Positions 11,180-22,665 are shown, counted from the first letter of the stretch. The stretch: 64,000 nucleotides of DNA from Biomphalaria glabrata (GCF_947242115.1 NC_074719.1:41060712-41124711); one strand, 5' to 3'. Program-made: numbers and translations. Notes: generated by a model from the sequence alone, not told the origin.

Positions 11180-12570
11180 CTCCAAGGCTGTGAAGTCCGA
11201 TCTTTGCTTTGAAAATCGATTTCACTAAGGGTACGGGCAGGTTGGGTGTTTTGCAGTATTATCATTTCTTTGATCTAAGTTTTTTTTTGGCTGATCTGAT
11301 TATTACTTTTTTTTTTTGCAGAGAGCTATTAGATTGTCTTTCCCTAGCGCTAATAACACCACACTACAAAAACTTTGTTAACGAAATGTCCTGGACTAGT
11401 GCAGGGATGTACCATTAAGCAAGCCATACCATTAAAACCTTTTAGAATATGTAATTATAGCAATTATAAGATTCCAAAGATTAAACAATGTTTGATAATT
11501 ATTAATTATACCATGGATTCAACCCAGATTAATATATTGCTAATTAGTAGCTACATAGGCAAACAGTTCTGTACTGGGTTTGCATAGTCATGGGCTGCAC
11601 CCTATCTTAATCTTCAGAATTGAGGATATTGTCATAATTATTATTAAATTTACAGAAAGACTATTGTGATCCATGCGGTCAGGCTGTATTACTGCTATTT
11701 ATACTAGTTATGGAAAGTGTTTGTCCAGTATTTTTTTGTGAATATAGACATATAAAAATACAAAATTTTGATACTTGATATTGCATAAAGAGATTAATGA
11801 GTTTTATGTGTTAAAAAATAAATGTTTATTATTTAGTTTTTTTTTCTTTTTTTTTTTTTTGATAAGTATTGCATTAAATATGATAATTATTTTAAAAAAA
11901 ATTAACAAACCATTTTTTTTACGAAGTATTAAACTCATTAAAAATATATATAAAATGGTAGGCCTAAACCAGTCGAAGAAGTCTTTTTTAATCTCCTTTG
12001 AATTAATTGTTTTGTTTTATTGCACTTGTACATTTTAATTATCCCTTAACCCTATAATTGAAAGCGTTTTACTAAATGTAAACCTTTATTCTATAAGATC
12101 TGGGTTTCATCAAAGTTTTTTTGGTATCATGTAGGCCTTATATGTTAAATGCTGTTATTTTGTATTTTTTGTATAGGGGGACTAACCCAGACTGTAAATA
12201 TAAGTCTTTTATTTTAATTGATTGACTCCCTTCTATTTTAATCAGTTGTATCTTCTAAACATAATTTTGTGTGTTTTTTTTAAGCTAAATACACCTCCTG
12301 TATAATGGTTTGATGGTGATTTTCTTCAATTGTTAGCATTAATAAAAGAACAAGTTTGCCAACCAAAATCCTCGTTGCCAACTCTAAATTGTGTACTCTT
12401 TTATTTCCTTTCTTTTTTTCCCTCCACATTTACGTTATCTCCACCATAACTATGTGAATTAGATCTATGGCTCTGGCTCATTTAAAACATTTGGACCATG
12501 TTGCAGATTTGATGCGGAGACCATGGCGAACTGTGAACCTGTAAAAGTTACTGACCTCTCAACATGGCTA
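11180..12570. other. AT-rich sequence downstream of the protease-like gene
   Basis: Long T and A runs. A good acceptor-like string (T-run then GCAG) ends near 11322, but no exon with a continuing frame follows, so it could be a 3' UTR intron or chance. No repeats of known family recognised. Confidence 0.35.
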
Positions 12571-12576
12571 ACCTTA

Positions 12577-12670
12577 GACGATTACGGGCCCTAGGCAAAG
12601 TGAATAAGGTGACTCCAAGGGAAATAAATTTAAATTAAGACCAAAAAATAGGCATTGAGTTAAAAACCTT

Positions 12671-12758
<88 letters not shown>

Positions 12759-13112
12759 ACATAAACTAAATTTAAAAAGCGCCGATAGCAAGAATATACC
12801 TTATGGACGATTCATGATCCCCAGACGAGAAATAACATTTTGACATTTCAGCAAAAGGAACAATGGTCTTCTAATATAAGTAGTCAGACAAGTAGACTAT
12901 ATCTAAACAATCGTGATTAAATCACAAACTATAGAGACATAGAGCTAGGCTAGTGGACATAAAGCCATAGAGTTCTGCTATGTTTGAGATTTGATTCATG
13001 TTTAGCAATTTTTTCTCTAAAAATATTCTTTGAGTCGTGCGTGAAGCCCCCACCAATCGGAAGACCAAGGCGGGCTGCCTAGTTTGCCTATGCATATGGT
13101 CGGCCCTGCTTG
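12577..13112. mobile_element. Possible inverted-repeat element enclosing an (AT)n run
   Basis: The left edge has GGGCCCTAGGCAAAG and the right edge has TGCCTATGCATATGGTCGGCC then CTG, which resembles the end of the element at 47193-47455 in reverse. Both ends are weak, so the boundaries are approximate. Confidence 0.3.
12674..12754. repeat. (AT)n microsatellite
   Basis: About 40 uninterrupted AT dinucleotides. Other (AT)n runs lie at about 28081-28106 and 49184-49242. Confidence 0.95.
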
Positions 13113-13881
13113 GAGTCTTTTACTGTAATACAGTTAGAGTACTAACTTAAAATGCTGGCGCTCATAATCTTTAGAATCAAAGATACGCCAGAGAAAAGCC
13201 AAATGTAAAAAAAAAAAAAAATGCAGAAGACCAAATCTGGTCACAGAACCAAAACCAATGTTGTATGATAGTCCAGTTTGGCCAGAAATCAAGAATATGA
13301 TATAATTGGTGTTCCCGTCCTTACCCCTCCCCTAGCACTTTATATGGCATTAAGGTCTACGTGATGCTTACGTGTATAAGTATACACACAAGATTAGCTT
13401 TTGTAGTGGTCACATAACACCCTCATCAGCATTGTGTGGTATAGAAGAGTGAACCCTGATGTGCACGCTTCGTTAGCCCTTGAGTATCTCTGGGAAACTT
13501 TATTCAGCTACTGTTAACGTCTATGCATGCTGTGATAAATGGATATATATATATAGATAGATCAAAGAAGAGCCTTATCTCATGTTTTGTTTCCAATCTC
13601 CTGTGTGTGCAGAGTTTCCAATGAACTTTATAACTAGTCAACAGAAGACCTATTTTGGCGCATTTATTTATGCGCATTGATACATAGCTAAAGCAGTTGA
13701 TCTGCTATTTAGAAAAAAAAGATACAAGAGATTAGAACGGCTGAAGGGGTCTCGAGTTATGCTAAACTTAAAGATGTGTATTCAAGACTTAATATTAAAG
13801 AAGAGCGGAGTGCGTCAACTACGTGGGTAGTCCCCCCCCCCCATCCCGTCATTCGGGGTCTACTTAAGCATAAAAAGTAAC
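13113..13881. other. Intergenic, nothing firm seen
   Basis: Unique-looking sequence with an A-run at 13207-13220 and a C-run near 13833. No gene or repeat family recognised. Confidence 0.35.
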
Positions 13882-14119
13882 TTTCCCCTTTCAGACCTTG
13901 TGGTCTACAGGGCTGATGATGTAAAGGTCATCTGTTTCTGTGGCCCAAGGTAAACAATGTTGTCATTTGGCCAGCACAAGGATCAACCGCCTTTACTTTT
14001 TCCCCATCTTATGTCAGGTACCCATTAGAGCTGGGTGGACTCAAGGCGCCCGAAGATCCCGAAATTAAAAATCCCAGTCTTCACCAGGATTTGAACCCGG
14101 AACCCCCGGCTCGGAACCA
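13882..14119 (-). mobile_element. SINE family A copy, nearly complete
   Basis: Read on the minus strand: B-box-like GGTTCAAATCC, then TGGTGAAGACTGGGATTTT, GAGTCCACCCAGCTCTAATGG, TGTGCTGGCC, CACAGAAACAGATGACC and the end AAGGTCTGAAAGGGGAA. This order defines family A here. Other copies are at 16075, 20394, 33025, 42896, 43388, 50320, 52791, 57095, 57460 and 58988. Confidence 0.8.
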
Positions 14120-14364
14120 CACACTCACACACACACATATATATATCTCCTTCTGTGTCTCCTTGTTTCAAAACATGTTTTTATTTAGTTTGTCTTTAAA
14201 ACCCCCATATCACAAGGACATATCTCATATCTGCTTGCAATCTCTTATGGATTCGAACTGGAAACTGGGTAGAACCTGAGAGGGCATTTCGAAAACGGCT
14301 CTAACGATTTCTCTAGAAATTTAACAGTTGATGTATATTTTTTTTTGGGGGTGGGGTGGGGGGG

Positions 14365-14826
14365 GGAGGGAACTACCGTGGAAACTCTGTTTTGAAACTA
14401 ACAATTTTAATTTTTCAAAATGTAATCAACTTAAAAATAAATTTGGCTGACGTCTCAGTATTAGTATTAGGGAATTTTAAATGATTGGCTGGTCTGCATC
14501 AGTAACGCTTTCTGTCAGGCAACAACAATAATAATAATAATAATAATAATAATTGTCCAAAATAATAATATACCCCATTGTTATATCAACCGAGGGGAGG
14601 GAACTACCGTGGAAACTCTGTTTTGAAACTAACAATTTTAATTTTTCAAAATGTAATCAACTTAAAAATAAATTTGGCTGACGTCTCAGTATTAGTATTA
14701 GGGAATTTTAAATGATTGTCTGGTCTGCATCAGTAACGCTTTCTGTCAGGCAACAACAATAATAATAATAATAATAATAATAATTGTCCAAAATAACAAT
14801 ATACCCCATTGTTATATCAACCGAGG
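14365..14826. repeat. Tandem duplication of a 231-bp unit
   Basis: The unit from 14365 is repeated from 14596 with a constant offset of 231 bases (AACTACCGTGG at 14371 and 14602). Each copy contains a (AAT)n run and ends near CAACCGAGGGGA. Copies differ at very few positions by eye, so the duplication is recent. Confidence 0.85.
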
Positions 14827-15041
14827 GGATAATAACAACTGACCTCACAGACACCTTCAAGGCCCTTAACATTCCTAGGAACATCTTCGTTGCCTGTCAG
14901 AGAGGCGGTACTGCTGCAGACCTGCCACATCACCAGAAAATTCCTCAGTGGAAACTGTTAAAGGGACTACGATGAATTTTGTTTCTCTTTAGCGAAACTC
15001 GACCCTGGCAGCGCCAGAGAATGACTACTCGTTCATTTCTA

Positions 15042-15074
<33 letters not shown>
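14790..15074 (+). mobile_element. 3' end of a LINE with an (AAT)n tail
   Basis: In one frame the segment reads IYPIVISTEGIITTDLTDTF, then LNIPRNIFVACQRG, continuing in a shifted frame as LLQTCHITRKFLS. This resembles the C-terminus of reverse transcriptases of R2-like or similar LINEs, where the phrase PIVIS is common. It ends in an (AAT)n tail at about 15044-15074. The 5' part is missing and at least one frameshift is present. Confidence 0.6.
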
Positions 15075-15076
<2 letters not shown>

Positions 15077-15847
15077 TTATTGAAGGTCTAAAACATCGAC
15101 CATTGAAACACATTTGTAATGTATTCCCTTATTCTAATATTGTTTTAAGCGAGTTTTTTTAAATTCTAAAATACTGTCTTGATTTCTTTTCTTTAAGTTT
15201 AACTCATTGTCTAAAATAAAACCAACACTACAAAACTATCTCGATGAGGAGCAACGGTAGAATGACATTATATTGAACGTAATCGTGATAAATAGTGCGT
15301 CTACAGCTCACACTAATATAGGTCCATCTTGTCAATTAGATTAAGTATATGTCTATAAATTAAAAGAAATTTTGGCTAATGCTTTCAAAATGTAACATAA
15401 TGAACCATTTATGAATACGGACAAGACAGATTGGAAACACTCTAGACCATACATTATCAAATAACTGTTACACTTTTCAAACATTTCCATCCATATGATT
15501 TAACTCTGGGAAAACTGACATAAAAGCTGTAGGGCTTAAAGGATTAAGAATCTTTTTAAGACGTTCAGTAAAGAATTTAAGATGGCCAGGGATTACGTGC
15601 AGCAACCCATGACGGCAAAGACACACAAGTCTAGATCAAACGACACAAACCATGATGGCTTCCAAACTGCGTATTTCCTTGACCGCCAGACTATAATGGA
15701 CCAAACAGTCTATTTATCCCCAACAGCGATGATTTCTGAAGCCCCAGTTCACTGACTGTGTCTGAAAGTTCACGCTATGGGCCAATGAAACATTTCCGTA
15801 TTGTAAGAGATAAAAGTTGAACATCGAACTAACATGCTCTACAAAAG
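15075..15847. other. Upstream region of the Trp-repeat gene
   Basis: Unique-looking sequence with no repeat family recognised. It may contain control sequences for the promoter at 15848, but I can name none. Confidence 0.35.
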
Positions 15848-15856
15848 TATATAAAA
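15848..15856 (+). promoter_or_regulatory. TATA box (TATATAAAA)
   Basis: Canonical-looking TATA element. Transcription would start near 15878, in CAAATTTAGTTAGTTAAC. The first exon then ends at 15929 with donor AAG|GTAATT, and the next exon begins at 16675 after TTCTTTTACTTCAG. Confidence 0.6.
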
Positions 15857-15906
15857 CATTCACACATTTTCAAATTTAGTTAGTTAACAAATTAGACTAG
15901 AAGATT

Positions 15907-16747
15907 ATGGTAGAGAAACAGATAACAAGGTAATTATTTTAGCTCTATATTTTCTTTGTATTCATTAATGATGTAGTGACTATCACACATTTTTTTATAA
16001 CTATTATTGTATAGCAGACCTCCATGTTATTTTATCGAGTTCTGTGTGCTTTTGGACCAATGTTGTTTTTTAAAATTCCCCCTTTCTGACCGTTCGATCT
16101 ATGGGGTAGATGATGTTGAGGTCATCTGTTTCTACGTCCAACGGATAACGAGCACTGTGTCACGTGGCCACCACAATGACCAACCGCCTTTACTAACCCC
16201 AATCAATGACGATCTGATTCGTTCAGATCAAATCCGAGCCGATCAATGACCATACGATTCGGTCAGATCCAATCCGAGCCTATCAATGACGATCCGATTC
16301 GGCCAGAGCCATGAGTTCAAATTCAGGTCGTTCCCCCCCCCTTTTGAAAAAAACTTTAAAAAAAGGAATACGATAAAAATTCAATTCAACCAGATATCTC
16401 TTTCTTTCTTTCTCCCCCCCCCTCCTTCCAATATTCCCACATAGTCCTGATAAGGATCATATTGTATTGAGAAAGCTAAAAGCATGATATAGTAAAACAG
16501 TATGTCAAAGTATTTCTAATCGCACAGATTTATAGTTGCTGGTCTAGATACTAGATCTATTACAAACTTAATTACATTTACAATTACATCCAAACTAATA
16601 GATACAATTAAAATTCGTATTAACTGTGTATTTAAAAAATATTTTATGTGTTTTTCTTGCTTCTTTTACTTCAGATATACATATGTCTGTCCCATTGACT
16701 TACATGAGTACACTTGTACTGGCTTTGTCTTTGATGGCCTCTGTTAA
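15907..16747 (+). promoter_or_regulatory. Possible upstream ORF across the first splice junction
   Basis: An ATG at 15907 (A at -3, G at +4) lies in the predicted 5' UTR exon. After splicing 15929 to 16675 it reads 31 codons and stops at 16745-16747, overlapping the main start at 16683 in another frame. The main start has a weaker context. If the transcript begins near 15878, this could limit translation of the main protein. Confidence 0.35.
16075..16330 (-). mobile_element. SINE family A copy with an internal tandem repeat, in intron 1
   Basis: Family A landmarks run from 16075 to about 16198 and the B-box side lies near 16312-16330. Between them, about 16204-16308, a unit of roughly 43 bp (AATGACGATCTGATTCG then TCAGATCAAATCCGAGCC) is repeated about two and a half times. 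It lies in the first intron of the Trp-repeat gene. Confidence 0.65.
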
Positions 16748-18814
16748 AGGAGATGTGGATTGGAGAGAGTCTCTCTTGCAAAGAATAGCTCAAGCTAATC
16801 AATCTCGAAAACAGGTAACCACATTGAAATAGAGGGAGCTATTTCTTTGGTTATGATTGCAAAGTCTTCGTATTCGAAGATTAAGGATGTGTGCAGAGTT
16901 TCACACCACTAAACAAATCGTGAAGAAATCACAAAATATAGAGACATAGAGCTGTTGCGACATACATATTTTTTCACATCTTATGCAGACAAACCGGTTG
17001 TCTGCCGGGGTCAATATATTTTTTTTCGCCTTCTGTGTCTGACTTTGGGAAGTGCTTTTATTTCTGTGTCAAATCATACCTAAAACTCTGTTGGTGAGAA
17101 CATTACTTCCTTGCATGTAGTTGGTTCCTAGGTCTTTTAGATGTGAAGATTTGATTTCAAATCTACAATTAATCAATTAATTTTTATGTAATGATATAAT
17201 ATGCAATCTTTTATCATACATTCTCATTTTTTAGAGCTTATATCAACTCACTCTGTTTGTCTATCTGTCTGTATGGTAAAAAAATAAGCCAGTAAGTTAT
17301 TCATTTGGTACTCATTAAAAATTTTGTTTTTAATTAACAGTAAGGGAACTAAACCCTGTAATTTTCATATAAATGGCAGTAATTAGCAGTTATTTCCCCT
17401 GAGATAAGCTCTGGTTTTAAAAAAAGTATTCTCTTTTTTCGATAGCCTGATTAACATTTCCAACATTAAAGATTGTATGCTTCATAACAAGTTAGAGTAA
17501 TTAATGAACTAGTACAATGCTATTTACGGTTAAATTTAGAGATAATTATAATATTGTAAGCATTAACAAGATAGACATTGGTTACATCATCTCTAGACAA
17601 AGTTGTCCTTTCTGTTTCGTTCCCTATCGTAGGCTGGTAAATAGGTTCCGAAAGGTTCAATAGGTTTCTAGTTCAACTGCAGTCTAATCTAGTCTTATAA
17701 TTTGACTTTTGATGAACATTCGGGCTCTCTCTTTCAGAAAAAAAATTTTCATCACTTTCTTGTCATAGAAATGTTAACTAGTCATCATTCTTGTTACTTC
17801 CAGGTGCCTACTTCAGATAGTGGTTTTAGAGCCCCAAGCCCTGGTAACCAATACCCAAGGAGCCAGAGCACTGGCTCTAGACAGTTGTGGGCCAGACCTC
17901 CTCCTACAAACTCAAGAGAACTCGCAAACAATCGGTACAATGAAAGAACCTACGGATCACCATACTGGAGGGGTGCACAAAGAACCGACTTCAGTAGACT
18001 AAGCGACTGGCGGAATCGATTTGTCGGTGACTCCCAAGTAAACGGCAATTCAAAACAAGAGGCTGATTTATGGAGTCGCTTCGGCAGCAATCGACCCGCT
18101 AATACTCTCCCAAACATCAACAAGAATGAGTTGTGGAGACGTTTCGGAGGCAGCAATTTTCAGCAGAGAGAGATCTGGAGCTCCAATGACGAGCAATCAG
18201 ATGAAGGTCAAGTAAAAGAACCTGAAGACTGGAAGGAAAGATTACTGCAAGGAATTTCTCAGCGGCCAAATGAAGAAGATAGTATTTTAAGCCAAGGGGA
18301 AGACGATTGGAAAGACCGTCTCTATCAAATGATTTCTGCAAGACGATCTGAAAAAGGTCTAAATCAGGATCAAGAGAGTTGGAAAGAACGTCTCTATCAA
18401 ATAATTTCCGAGAGACGATCAGGAAATGGTCAGAATCGAGACCAGAATGATTGGAATGACTCATTTTTGCAATCGCTTTCAAGCAGGCAAGGGAAAGACA
18501 GCTATCAAAGTGAAGACGCTTGGAAGGATCGTTTACTTCGAACCATTTCTGCAAGGCGATCGGAAAGAATTCAGAACCAGGACCGAGGCGATTGGCAAAG
18601 CAATATTCGTCAAATGATGTCTGGAAGACAAGGGCAAAGCTACCTGAACCAAGATCAGGGTGATCAGTTTATGTCCTTGTTTTCTGGAGGGTCATCGGGA
18701 GATGAAATCAGTGCAAGGGACTTTAAAAGCTGGATAGATCGAGCCATTTCCTTGGCTGGTGTACAGTCACCACTAAAAGGCTTCATGCCACCTCAACAGA
18801 TGATGCCCTTTTAA
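16683..18814 (+). CDS. Secreted Cys-free protein with 24-residue Trp repeat (peptide precursor candidate)
   Basis: Not recognised. Coding exons are 16683-16814 (44 codons, donor CAG|GTAACC) and 17804-18814 (acceptor TTACTTCCAG), joined in phase 0, giving 380 residues. The N-terminus MSVPLTYMSTLVLALSLMAS then VKG is a signal peptide; the second Met at residue 8 could also start it. Right after it comes DVDWRESLLQRIAQ, a first copy of the repeat. Residues 90-180 hold looser copies (SDWRNRF, DLWSRFG, NELWRRFG). Regular copies follow with Trp at 187, 213, 237, 261, 284 and 308, consensus DWK(D/E)RL(Y/L)Q-x-IS-x-R(R). A final weaker copy is at 354. There is no Cys. RR pairs after several copies (ISARR, ISERR) are possible convertase sites, and free-peptide release is inferred from them. 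Alternatives are a structural or mucus-associated repeat protein. Both intron ends and phases fit well. Confidence 0.85.
16815..17803 (+). other. Intron 2 of the Trp-repeat gene
   Basis: AT-rich, about 1 kb, with GT and AG ends at 16815 and 17803. No mobile element recognised. The coding frame of the second exon happens to remain open for about 100 bases upstream into this intron. Confidence 0.7.
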
Positions 18815-18962
18815 AGTGGTAACTTGTGCCAAAGAAAACAACATCATCTACAATTTGAACTGGCGAATTAGATTTTTGTATTGAAACAAAGAAAATAAGG
18901 TTATTAAAAAAAATTAAAGTAAAATTATATAAATTTAATTTCACTAATATTATTTGTTGTCA

Positions 18963-18982
18963 AATAAAAAAATTAAAATAAA
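18963..18982 (+). terminator. Two poly(A) signals (AATAAA) of the Trp-repeat gene
   Basis: AATAAA at 18963-18968 and 18977-18982, about 150 bases after the stop, which gives a short AT-rich 3' UTR. Confidence 0.55.
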
Positions 18983-19317
18983 GGATAATAATACCAAAAC
19001 ATAAAGCTCAACATTTTAATAATTTGTTTTTTCACTGTCGATAACGGATTTTATTTTCCGTTACCATAAAATTAACTCAAAATCGCTGAATTTAAGTGGT
19101 TCATAATTATTTCAACATAGGACTAATACCGGAAGTCACTTTGCTCTTGTTTTCTTTATAAATAATTGTGTCTGTCAGTCTTATAACTTTAATTATAAAG
19201 TCATATTTTTACTATTGTATAGCTTTTGGAAGTACTACAATAATCCATTTACAAGGGGAGTAACAAAGTTAAAATCTAATTGGGGTCAGGCGAGACCATT
19301 CGTTCTAGAAGGCCTCA
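18983..19317. other. Intergenic, AT-rich
   Basis: Nothing recognised apart from a possible hairpin around 19041-19062 (AACGGATTTTATTTTCCGTT). Confidence 0.35.
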
Positions 19318-19450
19318 ACACTGACCTGCAACGCCAAAGCCTGTGGGCAATTCAGACAAATAACTCTTTGTCATGCCACAGGTCTGTATGATGTGGCAAC
19401 GAGCGCTTGGTCTAAACTGCCCTTAGTTTGTGACGTTGCAGGTCAGCACA
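19318..19450. mobile_element. Short palindromic inverted-repeat element
   Basis: CTGACCTGCAACG near 19322 pairs with CGTTGCAGGTCAG near 19433, and the similarity extends inward (GGGCAATTCAGAC against GTCTAAACTGCCC). One arm recurs at about 22768-22830 (GACGTGGCAACGAGC). It looks like a small non-autonomous DNA element. Confidence 0.5.
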
Positions 19451-19604
19451 GGATTCTATGGTCTCCTTTAGACACATATTTTATGAGATGAGGGCCTGGT
19501 CATAAGCTATGGCCGGAACGATGTCACCCACACAGCTGTTTTCCCCTCTCCACGTAGCTGTATCTTAGGGAATGGCAAATGCCGTTACACGTTGGAATCA
19601 GTGA

Positions 19605-19745
19605 CTTCAGCCAGGGTGTAGCACATTTTTTGCTGCAAACTGCCTAAAGGTCTCAAGGGTTGACTCCCGAAGCATTTCCCATGTTTGGGTATAACTGCAA
19701 GGCAGCAAAGGTTGGAATTCAGAGTTTTCCTTTTTCTACGTGTGT
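19605..19745. repeat. Dispersed repeat shared with 58,320-58,450
   Basis: TGCAAACTGCCTAA, CCCATGTTTGGGT and CTGCAAGGCAGCA with their spacing recur inside the hAT element at 57640-58940. Family unknown; no coding frame. The region 19746-20197 shows nothing further. Confidence 0.55.
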
Positions 19746-20197
19746 AATTAGCCAAGGCAGTTGTCCACAGTCGTTCTGATGACGGTATGAGCTAGTCTGG
19801 TAGGAAGTTACTATCTTTATTTATTGAGAAACATCTGAAACTTACAAGTCATTATAACTTCAAACCTACTTCTAGAGCTGTGATATTACTAATCAAGACT
19901 CTGTAACAATATCAAGTAGATATTATCTTAGCTTTTGCGATTCTTTTTTTTAAAAACGATTTGTAGGGTTTGGGAGTTGAATATTCACAAGAATATAATC
20001 TAATTCATCTAATTAATATATGGATGATTTGTGTGTTTCAGTGCTAATCTATAACTCTTAGTTTCTCAATGGGAATTTTGAGTGTGTCATTGATTTTGCC
20101 TTTTGAAAATCTGAAACAAATGATAACCATCAATGCGCTGAAAGAACCGATGCGAACATACAGAAGACAACAAAATATCTTGACGTAAGAAAAGTAT

Positions 20198-20379
20198 TGA
20201 CAAGCTAAATACCATTGTATTTACAAGCTAAATACCATTGTATTTACAAGCTAAATACCATTGTATTGACAAGCTAAATACCATTGTATTGACAAGCTAA
20301 ATACCATTGTATTGACAAGCTAAATACCATTGTATTGACAAGCTAAATACCATTGTATTGACAAGCTAAATACCATTGC
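20198..20379. repeat. Tandem repeat, 23-bp unit, about 8 copies
   Basis: ACAAGCTAAATACCATTGTA plus TTG or TTT is repeated almost without change about eight times. High copy identity suggests recent expansion. Confidence 0.9.
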
Positions 20380-20393
20380 CAATAAAGAGTAAA

Positions 20394-20585
20394 GTTCCCC
20401 TTTCAGACCTTGCGATCTATAGGTCAGATGATGTTAAGGTCACCTCTTTCTGTGGCGCAGGGCTAACGAGGGTGTCATGTGGCCAGCACAACGACCAATC
20501 GCCTTTCCCAAACTAGTGTCAGGTACCCATTAGAGCTGGATGGACTAGGAGGCGCCCAAAGGTCCTGATATTCAAAATCCCAAGT
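20394..20585 (-). mobile_element. SINE family A copy, head truncated
   Basis: The minus strand carries the family A body from CTCTAATGGGTACCTGACAC through the CTGAAAGGGGAACTT end. The tRNA-like head is missing past about 20585. It directly follows the 23-bp array. Confidence 0.7.
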
Positions 20586-21190
20586 AGGGCCAATATGTAG
20601 CCAAATATTTCGGGCCCAGCCACTGAGACACATAAAATTTAAAGGCAAGTTCTCAGCCACATGCGTGACAGAAGTGATCTTCATCGTAGCCACAAATAAA
20701 ACCAATATCAGGGAATAACATTTCTCTAGAAGCAACAAATCACAATAAAAACACTAGTCTCATTTGTTAAGTACCTATCTTGTCTGCCTGTATACATCCG
20801 TGTTTATCAGAAACTTATAATAGTGCATCTTCCAAAAGAAAACTATTCACGGTGATAAAAATCTTTACATTTAACTTAATGTCCTGTTTTCAAGTAGGAT
20901 TCTAGTCAATGGGCTTTCTGGTGTTGAGCCTGCCAAGTAAATCAGTTTCTATTATTTAAAAACACAATATACATGAATATTAAATACATTTTGTTCTATT
21001 CGTATTTATCCATTTTAAGTAACCGCCTACGTTAAATGTGTATTTTTCTGTTGTGTTGTCTTCATATGACAAAATGTCCTTGTAATCACAACAAATTTCC
21101 GTAAGGATCAATAAAGCAGTTTTAGTCTTAGAAAAAACAAAAGCATAGTGTTTTTAAAAATCTATTTCGCCTAAATTTACTCAATCAACC
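20586..21190. other. Intergenic, nothing firm seen
   Basis: AT-rich sequence with no recognised family; a poly(A)-like AATAAAG lies at about 21110. Confidence 0.3.
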
Positions 21191-21194
21191 AAAT

Positions 21195-21305
21195 GATATA
21201 CCATATTTTCGCGCATATACCCCGCATACGAACTTGCAAAAAAGGTAAGAACAAAATCGTACAACCCGCACCCTCATATACCCCGCATGTGACTTGCGTA
21301 AAATA
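21195..21305. mobile_element. Fragment of a repeat with TTTTCGCGCATATACCCCGC
   Basis: Two copies of a CATATACCCCGCA word at about 21215 and 21275 flank a short spacer. Similar CGCGCATATA-type repeats are common in animal genomes as ends of DNA elements. Only a fragment is seen. Confidence 0.35.
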
Positions 21306-21422
21306 ACTGTACATAAAGTTGTTGATCATCAGACGTCTGTCCCTCGAGACACAATCGTGTTCCAGTCGTTCAGACAAGTGATACATAGAGTTCAACACGC
21401 GTGTGAAATACAGGCTTAAGGT

Positions 21423-21740
21423 CGTATCTTATCTTATCTTATCTTATCTTATAAAATACATGTAACTTAAAAAAAAGTGATTACGTCCTAGTATATTGTT
21501 GCAACAGAGAATCGTTGACAGGAATGTTTATGCCTAAAAATAGATTGTGTGAACCCCACACCTTTGTAATATTACATTCGTTTTCTAAAACGAACACATT
21601 TGTACAAGTGCTCATTCTTCCCTAGTGCCCATTGAGAATGGAATGGGTTGCCTGAATCAGCCAGGAAAACCAAGTACTTGGCAGAGTTTAAGTCAGTGAT
21701 TAACATGCATGGCTAGAATTACACATGAAATACCGGGTGG
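21423..21740 (+). mobile_element. LINE fragment, opposite orientation, with a nearby (TTATC)n run
   Basis: The (TTATC)n run is at 21425-21451. From about 21600 the plus strand carries the LINE C-terminal segment (GAATGGGTTGCCTGAATCAG, then AGTACTTGGCAGAGTTTAAG), homologous in reverse to 40300-40400. The combination suggests two overlapping insertions of this group. Confidence 0.5.
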
Positions 21741-22289
21741 TCTAAGAGTAGAAAAAAAAATTAAATTAATTTTGATGTATTTATTTTGATTTAATACATT
21801 TGTATTTACTCTTTCATTAAATTGACAACTTAGAGATATACAAGTTTTAGTCTTGAGTTGGCATGCCCTGCTCGTTTAACTAGTCGTAATTATCTACTTG
21901 TTTTTATTTTTGAAGAAATGTATGCACCTGATAAGTAACTGATAAGTTAAGAGTAAAATGATGTATTAGCTGGTCCACTTATAGTTTGGATGTTTATCCT
22001 GGTGATTACAGTTGCCCAACCTGGGACCGCAGCTGTGTATCTTGGATTGGCCTCTTCAGTCCAATAACAAGTTGCAAAGGAAAAAGTACGTCTCTCGAAA
22101 CGTAAAATGCCACAAAAACACCAGCAATTACTTTAAGCGACATGAATGTCTTCATTTAAAGATGGACACACAGTCTTTGAGTCTGAAGTGTGTGGCTACG
22201 CTGACCTAACTAAAACATATTTTGTCCAACACGATGAAGAAATAAGACTCTGGTCAGCGATAACATTATGGGCATTACCTCATACACTT
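21741..22289. other. Intergenic, nothing firm seen
   Basis: AT-rich, no gene or repeat family recognised. Confidence 0.3.
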
Positions 22290-22460
22290 AAATCTTAGAT
22301 CTTTACGTGCCGCATTGGGCGACAAAATGTCTCCATAAAGAACTGTCACCGCAATATCTGAAGCCTCTTTTGCCACCTGGTGTCCACTGTTATGAGGTCC
22401 TCCATGAAGGTGTGGCGCAAAGTTATACGAGGACGTCCTTATTTGCACTTTCCTCGTCAT
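22290..22460 (-). mobile_element. RTE-like LINE C-terminal fragment
   Basis: The minus strand reads GRPRIT, HTFMEDLITVD, then RWQ, matching the end of the LINE at 61070-61600 (GRPRITWRHTFVEDLRTVD). Truncated on both sides. Confidence 0.6.
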
Positions 22461-22512
22461 AGCAACTCTCGGTATGCGTCATTCATTCTGTCTGAGGACA
22501 TGTTTTTAAAAT

Positions 22513-22665
22513 GTTTTACATGTTCCGTCAGAGTTGAAGATAATTACTTCCTAGTCCAAACCTCCCGCAGGACGATGGGAAATGGGAGCGGGCAGGGTTT
22601 GAACCCGGGACCATCGATAATTCTCAACCACAGTCCAGCGCGCAAACCTCACGATCAGGCAGCTA
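22513..22665 (-). mobile_element. SINE family B copy
   Basis: Reverse complement of the family B order: TCGATGGTCCCGGGTTCAAA as B-box region, CTCCCATTTCCCATC, then GGACTAGGAAGTAATTATC and AACTCTGACGGAACATG. Confidence 0.7.

Noticed and set aside
11323-11420. Extra 3' exon of the protease-like gene after a strong acceptor
   Set aside because: The coding frame already ends at 11157, and no continuing frame or donor pairing supports another coding exon.
18117-18554. Minus-strand open frame of 145 codons
   Set aside because: Antisense shadow of the Trp-repeat exon, made by its 72-bp period.
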